Shown here one piece after another: positions 1 to 8,337 of a stretch of 29,820 nucleotides of DNA. The stretch is taken from contig CALFJA010000124.1 of the NCBI GenBank assembly GCA_937877605.1, positions 1 through 29,820 on the forward strand, given 5' to 3'. Each line of letters begins with the position of its first letter. The stretch's first letter is position 1. The notes below the pieces were generated by a model. The model searched no databases. It saw only the letters and a program-made list of their open reading frames with translations, and was not told the DNA's origin. This DNA is from an uncultured Prevotellaceae bacterium (GTDB taxonomy: Bacteria; Bacteroidota; Bacteroidia; Bacteroidales; Bacteroidaceae). Both the position numbers and the translations under genes were made by a program.

Positions 1-1
1 C

Positions 2-844
2 GTCCTGGGCAACGGGCTCCAGGAACTGGACTCCAGGATTTACTTCCACTTCCTGGTCAACGGAATGCTCCTGCTGCTGTCCTATCCGCTGATGTTCCTC
101 TTTGAGAAAATATTCGGCTTCACCTCGAATGTGAGCCTTATCGAACTGCTCAACACCAACAGGGGATTGCTGCGCAGTCTGAGCGAGGTGGCCCCGGGAA
201 CCTTCCAGCACAGCATAACGGTCAGCAACCTGGCGGCCGCCATAGCCAACAAGATCGGCGCCAACAGCACGCTGGTAAGGACGGGAGCGCTCTATCACGA
301 CATCGGGAAAATGAAAAACCCGGCATTTTTCACCGAAAACCAGAAAAATGTGAATCCGCACGACCACCTGACCAACACCGAAAGTGCACGCATCATCATC
401 GGACATGTCACCGAAGGGGTCCGACTAGCCGACAAGGAAGGGCTGCCCAGCGTCATCCGCGAGTTCATCCTTACCCACCACGGAAAGGGACTGACAAAAT
501 ACTTCTATATAAACCAGCAGAACGAACACCCCGACGAGGAGGTGGACAAACGCCTGTTCATGTACCCGGGTCCCAATCCCAAGACCAAGGAACAGGCCAT
601 TCTCATGATGGCCGACACCGTCGAGGCCGCCTCCCGCTCACTGAAAGATGTGTCCGAAGAGGGCATCGCCGAACATGTCAACCGGCTGATTGACCAGCAG
701 GTGGCCGAAGGTATGTTCAAGAACTGCCCCATCAGTTTCAAGGATATCGACGATGCGAAGAAGGTTCTCATTAAACGCCTGAACTCCATCTACCACACCC
801 GCATCGACTATCCCACCCTGCAAACAGCAGAAGACTCCCAATAA
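2..844 (+). CDS. pgpH: 7TM-HD family phosphohydrolase (c-di-AMP phosphodiesterase type), 3' part
   Basis: This is the C-terminal part of a membrane HD-domain hydrolase. The frame is open to the left edge of the window, so the true start lies outside it. A last hydrophobic segment (about positions 60-110, residues like LLLLSYPLMFLF) is followed by a cytoplasmic HD domain. Visible metal-ligand motifs are QHS, YHDIGK, a His pair in LTHHGKG, and the closing Asp of MMADTVEAA. This order (membrane helices, then HD) matches the 7TM-HD/PgpH family, which is known in Firmicutes to split cyclic di-AMP. A diadenylate cyclase gene (cdaA) is also in this window, which fits that role, but substrate specificity here is inferred. 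A likely terminator follows at 877-911. Confidence 0.85.
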   Translation, partial: VLGNGLQELDSRIYFHFLVNGMLLLLSYPLMFLFEKIFGFTSNVSLIELLNTNRGLLRSLSEVAPGTFQHSITVSNLAAAIANKIGANSTLVRTGALYHDIGKMKNPAFFTENQKNVNPHDHLTNTESARIIIGHVTEGVRLADKEGLPSVIREFILTHHGKGLTKYFYINQQNEHPDEEVDKRLFMYPGPNPKTKEQAILMMADTVEAASRSLKDVSEEGIAEHVNRLIDQQVAEGMFKNCPISFKDIDDAKKVLIKRLNSIYHTRIDYPTLQTAEDSQ

Positions 845-876
845 GAAAAACAACCATACCTTTTTATTATATAAGA

Positions 877-911
877 CAGGCAATGGAACGGCACTACTGC
901 CTGCCTTTTTG
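877..911 (+). terminator. Probable terminator after the HD hydrolase gene
   Basis: The 6-bp arms CAGGCA (877-882) and TGCCTG (898-903) enclose a 15-base loop and are followed by CCTTTTTG. The stem is short, so this is moderate evidence. Its position 33 bases after the stop codon fits. Confidence 0.5.
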
Positions 912-987
912 TATACAAACGGCAAACTATAGTGTTAATTTTTCTTAAAGAATGATTAGTCGTTACGGAAAAATAGAACAATCTTAG

Positions 988-995
988 TAACTTTG
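988..995 (+). promoter_or_regulatory. Bacteroidetes -7 element (TAACTTTG)
   Basis: TAACTTTG matches the Bacteroidetes -7 consensus TAnnTTTG exactly and lies 29 bases before the start codon of the FadL-like gene. I see no good TTG -33 element at 19-21 bases spacing, so the call rests on the -7 box alone. Confidence 0.4.
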
Positions 996-1024
996 CAACC
1001 AATTATTTTAAATATTTTTTTGAA

Positions 1025-2464
1025 ATGAACAAAATTAGATTGTTTTCATTGGCAATTGCTATTGCTTTTTCAGGCATTAACATTCACGCTGGTGGTTTAC
1101 TCACCAACACTAATCAGAACATTGCATTCCTTCGTAATCCGGCCCGCGATGCCGCCATCGGTATCGACGGTATCTACACCAACCCTGCCGGCGTGGCATT
1201 CCTTTCGGAAGGCTGGCACCTCTCGATCAACTGGCAGTGGGCACACCAGACCCGTACCATCAACACGGCCTACGGTCCTCTGTTCTCGCTGAACACAACC
1301 AATCCTGCTCCCATTTCATCCGACGGGTATGCCTACCGTAAGTTTAAAGGTGTGGCAGACGCACCCGTCATTCCTTCCATTCAGGCTGCCTACAACAAAG
1401 GGCGCTGGAGTTTCCAAGGCGGAATTGCCGTCAGTGGTGGTGGCGGTAAGTGCGAGTTCGACAACGGACTGGGCTCGTTCGAGGGCGTTGTTGCCTCCAT
1501 TGCGCAACAGTTGGGCATGACTGGCTACTCGGTCAACAACTTCATGCGTGGCAAGCAGTACTACTTCGGTTTCTCACTGGGTGCCGCCTACAAGGTGACA
1601 GACAACCTCGCAGTGTTTGGTGGAGCCCGTATGCTCTACGGAATGGCAAAATATGAAGGCTTCGTTGACAACATTACGCTGCGAGGGCCGCTTACCATGA
1701 ATCAGGATGTTCCCGCTACCGATGTTTTCCGCATGCTGAAGGAACAATACATTGCCGCCGGCGACATGGCGAATGCACAGCGCATGGGCGGTCTCGAGGA
1801 GGTGACGAAGGGCATCTACCTCGATTGCGACCAGAAGGGCATCGGCATTGCGCCGTTCATTGGCGTTGACTACAAGATTGGCAAGTTGAACCTGGCCGCC
1901 AAGTTCGACTTCAAGACCCGCATGCGACTGAAAAACACCAACCACGACCAGCGTTTCTCCACTATAGCCAACATCCTGGTCCAATCCGGTAGCAACACTT
2001 TGCTCAAATACGAAGACGGGAACAAGGTGGCAGAGGACTCCCCTGCCCTCCTGACCATCGGCGCCCAGTACGAGATTACCGACAAATGGCGCATCATGGC
2101 AGGCTATCACCACTTCTTCGATGTGGACACCAAGCAGTATTATGGAAGCACACTGGGTGACTCTCAGGAGGTTAACATCGGCACGGAGTATGATATTACC
2201 GACAAACTCCAAGTCAGCGCCGGTCTGCAGAAGACCATGTACGACATGGAAGACGACTTCATGAGTGACATTTCCTTCAATGTGAGCAGCTACACCTTCG
2301 GCTTTGGTGCCGGCATTAAGGTGTCGCCGAAGGTTAAGATTAACGCTGCCTACTTCCAAACCAACTACGACACGAAGAATGTAACCAGCAACGAAGGTAT
2401 CGTGAAGAACGCCTATACCCGCACAAACCGCGTGTTTGGCCTGGGTTGCGACATTGACTTCTAA
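1025..2464 (+). CDS. OmpP1/FadL/TodX family outer-membrane transport protein
   Basis: This 479-residue protein has a signal peptide (about residues 1-22, ending IHA) and then the FadL-type N-terminus, where a hatch segment contains DAAIGIDGIYTNPAGVAF. This resembles the conserved FadL motif that ends in YNPAGLA. The remainder alternates short aromatic-rich beta strands and ends with a strand finishing in Phe (GLGCDIDF), as expected for a 14-strand barrel recognised by BAM. FadL-family proteins pass hydrophobic molecules across the outer membrane. The substrate here cannot be read from sequence. Bacteroidetes homologues are sometimes labelled hemin receptor, without good support. The gene appears to stand alone, with its own -7 box upstream and a strong terminator downstream. 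Confidence 0.85.
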   Translation: MNKIRLFSLAIAIAFSGINIHAGGLLTNTNQNIAFLRNPARDAAIGIDGIYTNPAGVAFLSEGWHLSINWQWAHQTRTINTAYGPLFSLNTTNPAPISSDGYAYRKFKGVADAPVIPSIQAAYNKGRWSFQGGIAVSGGGGKCEFDNGLGSFEGVVASIAQQLGMTGYSVNNFMRGKQYYFGFSLGAAYKVTDNLAVFGGARMLYGMAKYEGFVDNITLRGPLTMNQDVPATDVFRMLKEQYIAAGDMANAQRMGGLEEVTKGIYLDCDQKGIGIAPFIGVDYKIGKLNLAAKFDFKTRMRLKNTNHDQRFSTIANILVQSGSNTLLKYEDGNKVAEDSPALLTIGAQYEITDKWRIMAGYHHFFDVDTKQYYGSTLGDSQEVNIGTEYDITDKLQVSAGLQKTMYDMEDDFMSDISFNVSSYTFGFGAGIKVSPKVKINAAYFQTNYDTKNVTSNEGIVKNAYTRTNRVFGLGCDIDF

Positions 2465-2490
2465 CACGCTTCTCAGCAAACTGCATAACG

Positions 2491-2533
2491 AAAGAGCCTC
2501 GGCCGAAATCCATTCAGCCGAGGCTCTTTTTAT
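2491..2533 (+). terminator. Strong intrinsic terminator after the FadL-like gene
   Basis: The perfect 13-bp arms AAAGAGCCTCGGC (2491-2503) and GCCGAGGCTCTTT (2517-2529) enclose a 13-base loop, with a T run at the right. It sits between two convergent genes (the FadL-like gene and priA) and may also stop priA transcripts weakly, since the minus-strand side has only three T in a row. Confidence 0.88.
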
Positions 2534-2566
2534 GCCTTTTCTGCATATAGCATCCGTTTTGCCTGT

Positions 2567-4840
2567 TCATTCAGGGTCGACATCGCAATACACCTTCACG
2601 GCAGTATAGCCCTTGTCGTCATAGAGTCGCCGTTCAGCCTGCCGGATGGTATCGCACACATGCTGATGCGACAGCCGTTTCTCCATTTTCAGTACTATTT
2701 TGCGGATATGCTGCTGCTTGATTCGACTGATGGCAGGGCGGTCCGGCCCCAGCAAACGGTTGCCGAACTGCTGCCGGAGGTAGGAGGCCATGACATCGGC
2801 AGCACGCTCCACAAGCGGTTCGCGGCTGTGCCGCAGATAGATATAAATAAGCCGATGGAATGGCGGATATTTGAACATTCGCCGTTCGTCCATCATTGAC
2901 TGGAAGAAAGCCTTGTAATCGTTCTTCTGCAAGAGTTGGACAACAGGCAAATCCTTGTTCTTTGTCTGTAAGAGGACCAACCCTTGGTCACCCTTTCTTC
3001 CAGCCCTTCCCGCCACCTGTGCCATCATGTTGAAAGCATGTTCATAAGCACGGAAATCGGGATAGTTCAACATACCGTCTGCATCGACTATGCCCACGAC
3101 GCTCACATGGTCGAAATCCAATCCCTTTGTGACCATCTGCGTGCCGATGAGCAGGTTGGTCTTGCCTGCCGAGAAATCGCCTATAATGCGCTCATAGGCA
3201 TTCTTTGTCCGCGTGGTATCGAGGTCCATACGGGCCACGCGGGCCTCCGGGAAGAGTTCGCGCACCTGCTCTTCCAGTTTTTCCGTGCCGATGCCACGGC
3301 TTCGCAGGTCGTGTTCCTCGCAGTTGGGGCATTGCGCCGGAATGGGATACGCATAGCCGCAGTAGTGGCAGGTGAGCAGATTCAGGCGTTTATGGTAGGT
3401 CAGCGGCACATCGCAATTCTTGCAGCGTGGCACCCAGCCGCAGGTTCCGCACTCAATCATAGGTGCAAAGCCCCGGCGGTTTTGGAAGAGGATGGCCTGC
3501 TTGCCGCTGGAAAGTGCATTGCGGATGGCCGCCTGCAAGTCCGGCGACAATGAGCCTTTCATTATTTTCCGGCGGCGGAGGTCCTTCACATCCACCACTT
3601 CGATGCGCGGCAGCTGTATGTCCTTATAGCGTGTGGGGAGCGTCGCCAGTCCGTATTTGCCGGCAACAGTGGCATTATAGTAGGTTTCTGCCGACGGAGT
3701 GGCCGTTCCGAGCAAAACCTTTGCGCCATATTGCCTTGCCAGCATGATGGCAACCGAGCGTGCGTGGTAGCGCGGTGCCGGGTCCTGTTGTTTGAAACTG
3801 CTCTCGTGCTCTTCGTCGACAATAATCAGTCCAAGCCGATGAAATGGGAGGAAAACGGCGCTCCTTGCCCCCAGGATGACCTCATAGGGGTTGTCGGAGA
3901 GTTGTTTCTGCCAGATTTCCACCCGCTCCTCATCGCTGTATCGGGAATGGTAGATGCCCAGGCGGTTGGCAAACACTCTCTGAAGGCGCGTCATCAACTG
4001 CACGGTGAGGGCAATTTCGGGAACGAGATAGAGAACCTGGCACCCCGACTGCAGGGTTTGTTCAATCAGGTGGGTGTAAATCTCTGTCTTTCCGGATGAT
4101 GTCACACCGTGGAGCAGCACCACATCGTGTTCCCGGTGTTGAGCGTTGATTTCGCAGAATGCCTGCTGCTGAGCCTCGCTCAGTGCTTTCAGCGGAACTG
4201 TCTGTCCCGGTTTACCGAGGTTCAAACGGCCAATCTCGCGTTCATAGAGAGCCAGCAGTTGCCTGTCGATGAGCGAACGGACGACAGCGGCAGACACACC
4301 GCTCTCGTTGAGGAGTTCCTCGCGTGTTATCTCCACGAGGTTCTTATCGGACAGTTGTCCGTCGGCGTCAATTCTGCCCGAGAGTTTCAGATAGGTGTTG
4401 AAGGCCTTCTGCTGTAGCGTAGCCCTCCGGAGCGTATCCCTTGCCACCTGTACATCGCGCGGTGTCTGGCAGTTCTTTCCCAGCGTCACGCACTGTTCGG
4501 TACGGGCGTGGTACCGGTCTTCCTCCTTAAAACCAGCCGGCAGTGCCGCCACCATGACATCGCCGACCGCCGACATGTAGTAGCCGGCAATCCAATCCCA
4601 CAAATTCAACTGAAGGTCAAGGACTAAGGGCTGCTCATCGAGCAACTTTGCGATGGGCTTGGTGGCGAAATCCGGCTTGATGTCATGCAGCCGGCGAACT
4701 ATTCCCACATGGTCTTTCGACTTACCGAAGGGCACCACTACTCTACTGCCGGGCTGCACTTTGTCTTGCAGTCCGGCAGGTATTGAGTAGGTGAAAGTCC
4801 CTTCCAGTGGTACGGGAAGAATGATGTCGGCGAACAGCAT
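2567..4840 (-). CDS. priA: Primosomal protein N' (replication restart helicase PriA)
   Basis: PriA is a superfamily 2 DNA helicase that recognises stalled forks and reloads the replicative helicase. The 757-residue protein has the expected order. An N-terminal DNA-binding region (residues 1-100) is followed by Walker A GVTSSGKT (245-252) and the DEEH box (342-345). Next comes a zinc-binding insert with eight cysteines (464, 467, 473, 476, 491, 494, 504, 507), and then helicase motifs V and VI, including QVAGRAGR. All key residues are present and the length is normal for the family. It starts 9 bases after the upstream small barrel gene, so the two are probably co-transcribed. Functional linkage between them is not expected. 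Confidence 0.97.
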   Translation of the reverse strand: MLFADIILPVPLEGTFTYSIPAGLQDKVQPGSRVVVPFGKSKDHVGIVRRLHDIKPDFATKPIAKLLDEQPLVLDLQLNLWDWIAGYYMSAVGDVMVAALPAGFKEEDRYHARTEQCVTLGKNCQTPRDVQVARDTLRRATLQQKAFNTYLKLSGRIDADGQLSDKNLVEITREELLNESGVSAAVVRSLIDRQLLALYEREIGRLNLGKPGQTVPLKALSEAQQQAFCEINAQHREHDVVLLHGVTSSGKTEIYTHLIEQTLQSGCQVLYLVPEIALTVQLMTRLQRVFANRLGIYHSRYSDEERVEIWQKQLSDNPYEVILGARSAVFLPFHRLGLIIVDEEHESSFKQQDPAPRYHARSVAIMLARQYGAKVLLGTATPSAETYYNATVAGKYGLATLPTRYKDIQLPRIEVVDVKDLRRRKIMKGSLSPDLQAAIRNALSSGKQAILFQNRRGFAPMIECGTCGWVPRCKNCDVPLTYHKRLNLLTCHYCGYAYPIPAQCPNCEEHDLRSRGIGTEKLEEQVRELFPEARVARMDLDTTRTKNAYERIIGDFSAGKTNLLIGTQMVTKGLDFDHVSVVGIVDADGMLNYPDFRAYEHAFNMMAQVAGRAGRKGDQGLVLLQTKNKDLPVVQLLQKNDYKAFFQSMMDERRMFKYPPFHRLIYIYLRHSREPLVERAADVMASYLRQQFGNRLLGPDRPAISRIKQQHIRKIVLKMEKRLSHQHVCDTIRQAERRLYDDKGYTAVKVYCDVDPE

Positions 4841-4849
4841 GGAGCGTTT

Positions 4850-5452
4850 CTAGAAGAAATAGGCGGCTCCTATTTGCCAAGAGTTGGCCTTTCCGTCTTT
4901 TATTCCGTAGTATTTTGCAGACTTGTCGAACTGGAAATTATAGTTGGCACTTATCTGGATGTGGTCGATAAGGGTAACGCCAAGTCCGACATTGGCACTC
5001 TTCGTGGCATCTTTCCATTTCCATCTATGGCTTTCCTCGTTATCGTTGAATGCCTCGTTCTTTTTCCCCACATTGAAAGAATACTGCGGTCCGGCAAAGA
5101 TAAAGGCACTGGCAAGCGAGCCCAATCCTATGGAATAGCGCACATTGATGGGGATGTCGATGGTCTGCAAGTTGGTGCTCTTCTCAGCATGCGAATCCGT
5201 ATCAGTGATTTTTACATTCCTTCTGTTGTAGAGAGCAGAGGCGTCTACGCCCAGTCCCAGCACCGGCAGGGTGTACTTCACGGTTGGTCCAACAAAGAAT
5301 CCGGCCCTGTTGTCGGCCTTTACCACATCGCTTTTGAATTTCATGTCGATGACATTCAAGCCAGCCTTGGCACCGAATTTGATTTGCGCATTGACTGCCT
5401 GACTGAAGAGAACAAGCAGAACAATTAATAGTTGTCGAGTCGTTTTGTTCAT
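4850..5452 (-). CDS. Small outer-membrane beta-barrel protein (PorT-like fold)
   Basis: This 200-residue protein has a clear signal peptide (residues 1-22, MNKTTRQLLIVLLVLFSQAV then NA/Q). The mature start QIKFGAKAGLNVIDM is typical of the small 8-strand barrel family annotated as PorT or outer membrane beta-barrel in Bacteroidetes. It contains repeated amphipathic strands such as YTLPVLGLGVDASALYNRR and ends on an aromatic (GAAYFF), which suits BAM-dependent insertion. Its specific role is unknown. PorT itself is a type IX secretion factor, but this fold is shared by many unrelated proteins, so I do not assign it to that system even though the gld operon lies just upstream. Confidence 0.8.
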   Translation of the reverse strand: MNKTTRQLLIVLLVLFSQAVNAQIKFGAKAGLNVIDMKFKSDVVKADNRAGFFVGPTVKYTLPVLGLGVDASALYNRRNVKITDTDSHAEKSTNLQTIDIPINVRYSIGLGSLASAFIFAGPQYSFNVGKKNEAFNDNEESHRWKWKDATKSANVGLGVTLIDHIQISANYNFQFDKSAKYYGIKDGKANSWQIGAAYFF

Positions 5453-5485
5453 AATTGTGTTTGTTTTAGGTTATACATGCACCTA

Positions 5486-5493
5486 CAAAGATA
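5486..5493 (-). promoter_or_regulatory. Bacteroidetes -7 element (TATCTTTG) before the small barrel gene
   Basis: On the minus strand this reads TATCTTTG, an exact TAnnTTTG match, 33 bases before the start codon. No clear TTG lies at the usual distance upstream. The position between the gld operon terminator and this gene supports a separate transcription start. Confidence 0.4.
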
Positions 5494-5525
5494 TTGTTTT
5501 TTTTATGATTTCGCGTCTGTCTTGG

Positions 5526-5568
5526 CAAAAAAAATCCCGGCAAGCGTGTTTGTCTTGCTTGCCGGGAT
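5526..5568 (-). terminator. Intrinsic terminator of the type IX secretion operon
   Basis: On the minus strand, ATCCCGGCAAGC (5568-5557) and GCTTGCCGGGAT (5545-5534) form a perfect 12-bp stem with an 11-base loop. A run of eight T on the minus strand follows directly. It starts 20 bases after the gldN stop codon. Confidence 0.92.
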
Positions 5569-5587
5569 ATTGCCTATAGGTGAAAAA

Positions 5588-6619
5588 TCAGTGTCTCTCG
5601 CGTCTTACGCTGATGCGTGCGTTGCCAGAGCCGGACGATGACGACTGCTTCGATTTTGCCGATTTCACCGACTTTGAGGCACTGTTCCTTCGGTTTGACT
5701 TGGAGCCTTTTCCCTTCTTCGAGGTCTTCTCTTCTGCCTGTGCCTGTGCCAGGGAGTCCTTGCGTGCCTGGTCGCCCCACATATTCTTCTCGAAAGCCAC
5801 TATTTCCGCCTCTATCCTGCGCTGCTCGGCAGTGAGTGCTTCCTCGTTGGTGCAGTACTGTGCCAGCGTGCGTCCGAGCATGTTGTTGGCCTTGTAGATG
5901 GGACCGCGGTACTGGTTGCGTGTGAAATAGTCGTCAATGCTCATCACGGCGGCATTGTTCAGGTTGCTGGTCATGATGGTCTGCTTGGTAAGATAGGGAG
6001 CCAGGTCGTCGTACTTCACCCAGAAGAGGGGGTAGGCGGTGGTGCCGTCGCCGAAGTCGTCCTCGCGCTTCATAATCGGACAGAGTGCCAGCACCTTGGT
6101 ATGGAAGGTGGCCGTAGCCTGGTCGTAGTAGGCACTTTCCTTGATGTAGTAGGCCGTTACCTCCCGCGACGGGATGTCGCTGTTGTCGATGCGCACCCTT
6201 CCGTTGATGCGCTCGTAGAAGATGTGGTAGTTGTCGAGGAAGGCCATGGGCTTAACGCGTGCCGAGTCGGTGAAACTCTCGTTGCCGTCGAGGCGGTATT
6301 CGTACACTTTGATATTGCCCGTCATCATCAGTTTGAATATGTAGGTGAACAGGTTCATCTGGGTGCCGATGGGCTCAACGGGGTAGTAGAGTCCGGCATT
6401 GGCATCCTGCGTAAGGTCCAGTTCGCGGTAGATATCGCGGCGCCATACCACATCTTCCGACATGGTCGGAGCGGTTGGGAACGATATTTGTGCACGGGTG
6501 GTCATGTTGTCGGCGTTCGACTTGGGAGCCTGCTGTTGCTGCTGGCGCCGTGCGGCAGGCTGAGCCATCAGGCACTGTGCCGTGAAAATGACTATCAAAA
6601 GGATTAAAATGCGTTTCAT
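5588..6619 (-). CDS. gldN: Type IX secretion ring protein GldN/PorN
   Basis: GldN (PorN) joins the lipoprotein GldK in the periplasmic ring of the type IX secretion system and is contacted by the motor protein GldM. I place the start at 6619 because MKRILILLIVIFTAQCLMAQ is a signal peptide. A longer open frame to 6778 runs back into repeat-rich intergenic DNA and reads as non-protein-like. The 343-residue product has the family core (DVVWRRDIYRELDL, NAGLYYPVEP, LFTYIFKLMM). The last 45 or so residues form a Lys/Ser/Arg-rich tail (KKGKGSKSNRR, SKSVKSAKSK) ending in RRERH, outside the conserved core. It is last in the operon and, unlike its neighbours, is separated from gldM by 170 bases of repeat-containing DNA. 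Confidence 0.93.
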   Translation of the reverse strand: MKRILILLIVIFTAQCLMAQPAARRQQQQQAPKSNADNMTTRAQISFPTAPTMSEDVVWRRDIYRELDLTQDANAGLYYPVEPIGTQMNLFTYIFKLMMTGNIKVYEYRLDGNESFTDSARVKPMAFLDNYHIFYERINGRVRIDNSDIPSREVTAYYIKESAYYDQATATFHTKVLALCPIMKREDDFGDGTTAYPLFWVKYDDLAPYLTKQTIMTSNLNNAAVMSIDDYFTRNQYRGPIYKANNMLGRTLAQYCTNEEALTAEQRRIEAEIVAFEKNMWGDQARKDSLAQAQAEEKTSKKGKGSKSNRRNSASKSVKSAKSKQSSSSGSGNARISVRRERH

Positions 6620-6675
6620 TTCTGTATGTTTTTGTTTTCTTTTTCTATCGTCTTTGCAACTCACTGGTTTCCAAC

Positions 6676-6770
6676 GGTTTGCATTTGAGCCCCAATTAAC
6701 TTCCGTTTGGGCTCCAGTTAGCTCCCGTTTGGGGCCCGTTTGCAATGCGTTTGGGCGGCAGTTGGAATCC
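6676..6770. repeat. Degenerate ~21-24 base repeat cluster between gldM and gldN
   Basis: Four degenerate units follow each other: GGTTTGCATTTGAGCCCC (from 6676), CCGTTTGGGCTCC (from 6703), CCCGTTTGGGGCCCGTTTG (from 6724) and GCGTTTGGGCGGCAG (from 6747). Each is built on (C)GTTTG followed by a G/C-rich half. The same words occur in the gene-free stretch near 17789-17851, partly on the other strand. Function is unknown. The cluster lies inside the transcribed type IX secretion operon, so it would be part of the mRNA. Confidence 0.65.
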
Positions 6771-6789
6771 GGGTGCAAGACAGCCTTGT

Positions 6790-8334
6790 CTATTTCACCA
6801 CGATTTCCATGGCCGAGGGCAGCGTTCGCGTCACTCCGTCGGGTCCTATCGCCGTGATGCGACTAATGTAGAAGCGGCGGTTACGCGAGAGTTTGCGGAA
6901 GGTTTCCTTCTGCCTGTCGGAGAAGTTGGCGCCTGCCGAGGTCATCGGCACGGCATTTCCCATGTTGTCGAAGAAGACTGTCTCGAAGCTTACCACCTTG
7001 AACGGCACATCGAGAATGCCGTCGTCGATGGCAGCCTTTATGCCGGTAGCACCCATGAGGCTCGCCTTTGCCAGTCCGCCTCCGCGGAAGCGGTCGGTGC
7101 CGAGCAGGATATAGGCTGTCGGGTCGGGCAGCTTACGCACATGGAAGGTGTACTTGCCCATCTGCCGGCTCTTGCCGTTCTGGTTGCTGGACACGCTGAT
7201 GGTGACATCCTGTCCCACTGCCGTGGGGCGTGCAATGTACTTGCCCATCCCCACCGAGCGGAACCCTCCTGCACTCATCGAGGCCGAGACGGCATTCAAC
7301 GGCACACCGGGGATGCTGATGGAGATGGGGTTGTCGTAGCCGGCATAGAGCACATTCATCAGGTCTGCACTGACCGTGGCGCTCGGGCCTACTACGGTGT
7401 ATTTCTGTGTGAAGTCGCGGCGGATGGTCTCTCCGCTGCCGTTCATCATCGTTATGTAGCCGCTGAACTGATGTTCGCCGACGCTTCCCGCCGTGAAGCG
7501 GTAGTCTTCGCCGGCAATGCGCTGGCCGCCCACATACACTTCAGGCACCTGGGTGGTGTCCACGGCCGCCATGACAATCTTTGCGGAGAACTGGTCGCCG
7601 CTGATGACGGTGCGCGACTCGGGGATGACAAAGGCCGTGAGCTTGTTCACGCGCAGGTCCTTCACATCGACATTCGATATCAGCGTGTGGAGCACTTCAC
7701 CCTCGGCGTAGCGCACATCGCTCTGGATTTTCGACAGAAGGGTCACGGCTGCAGCCACAGGCATGTTCTCAAACATGTATTCCTGCCAGTTCTTGCCCAT
7801 GGTGACGGCACCTTTGGGAAGCTCGGTGGTGAGGTTCGCCCTGATCATCTGCTTCTGGTGGTCGTCGCTCACCATCTTGAGAATCTTCTCGCGGTAGGTG
7901 TTGATGGCATCGTAGAGCTGTTGTCCCTTGCCGGTTCCAGGGGCCAGCATGACATGGCTGGCGGCTTCCAGGTTGTCCTTGTTCTCGATGTTGTGGATGT
8001 CGGCTTTCTTTCCGTCGGCCTCACGCACGATGGCCTCTTTCAGTTCCTGTGCGAAGTTGTAGAGAGAGTCGCTCATCCGCTTCACCTCGGAAGCCTTCTC
8101 AAACCACTGGCGCACCTTCTCGGGATTGGATTTCATCTGCGCCGAGAAGTCCTCAAAGAGCGAGGCGTTCTCCTTGGTCGAGCTGGCCGTGGTGCGGCTC
8201 AGGCTCTCTTCCACAATGGAAAAGCCATTGAGCACCTCCGTGGAGATGTTCAACGCAAGCATTGCCATGAGCACCACATACATCAGATTGATCATCTTCT
8301 GACGAGGGCTGACGGGTCTTTTCTTTATTGCCAT
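6790..8334 (-). CDS. gldM: Type IX secretion motor protein GldM/PorM
   Basis: GldM (PorM) forms the rotary motor of the type IX secretion and gliding system with GldL, and spans the periplasm to reach the GldK-GldN ring. The 514-residue protein has a short cytoplasmic N-terminus (MAIKKRPVSPRQKMINLMYV), one membrane helix (about residues 15-33) and a large periplasmic part that ends in ...SAMEIVVK. The N-terminal RQKMINLMYVVLMAMLALN segment is characteristic of the family. Length is as expected (about 515-520). It begins 3 bases after gldL, so translation is probably coupled. Confidence 0.96.
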   Translation of the reverse strand: MAIKKRPVSPRQKMINLMYVVLMAMLALNISTEVLNGFSIVEESLSRTTASSTKENASLFEDFSAQMKSNPEKVRQWFEKASEVKRMSDSLYNFAQELKEAIVREADGKKADIHNIENKDNLEAASHVMLAPGTGKGQQLYDAINTYREKILKMVSDDHQKQMIRANLTTELPKGAVTMGKNWQEYMFENMPVAAAVTLLSKIQSDVRYAEGEVLHTLISNVDVKDLRVNKLTAFVIPESRTVISGDQFSAKIVMAAVDTTQVPEVYVGGQRIAGEDYRFTAGSVGEHQFSGYITMMNGSGETIRRDFTQKYTVVGPSATVSADLMNVLYAGYDNPISISIPGVPLNAVSASMSAGGFRSVGMGKYIARPTAVGQDVTISVSSNQNGKSRQMGKYTFHVRKLPDPTAYILLGTDRFRGGGLAKASLMGATGIKAAIDDGILDVPFKVVSFETVFFDNMGNAVPMTSAGANFSDRQKETFRKLSRNRRFYISRITAIGPDGVTRTLPSAMEIVVK

Positions 8335-8337
8335 TGC

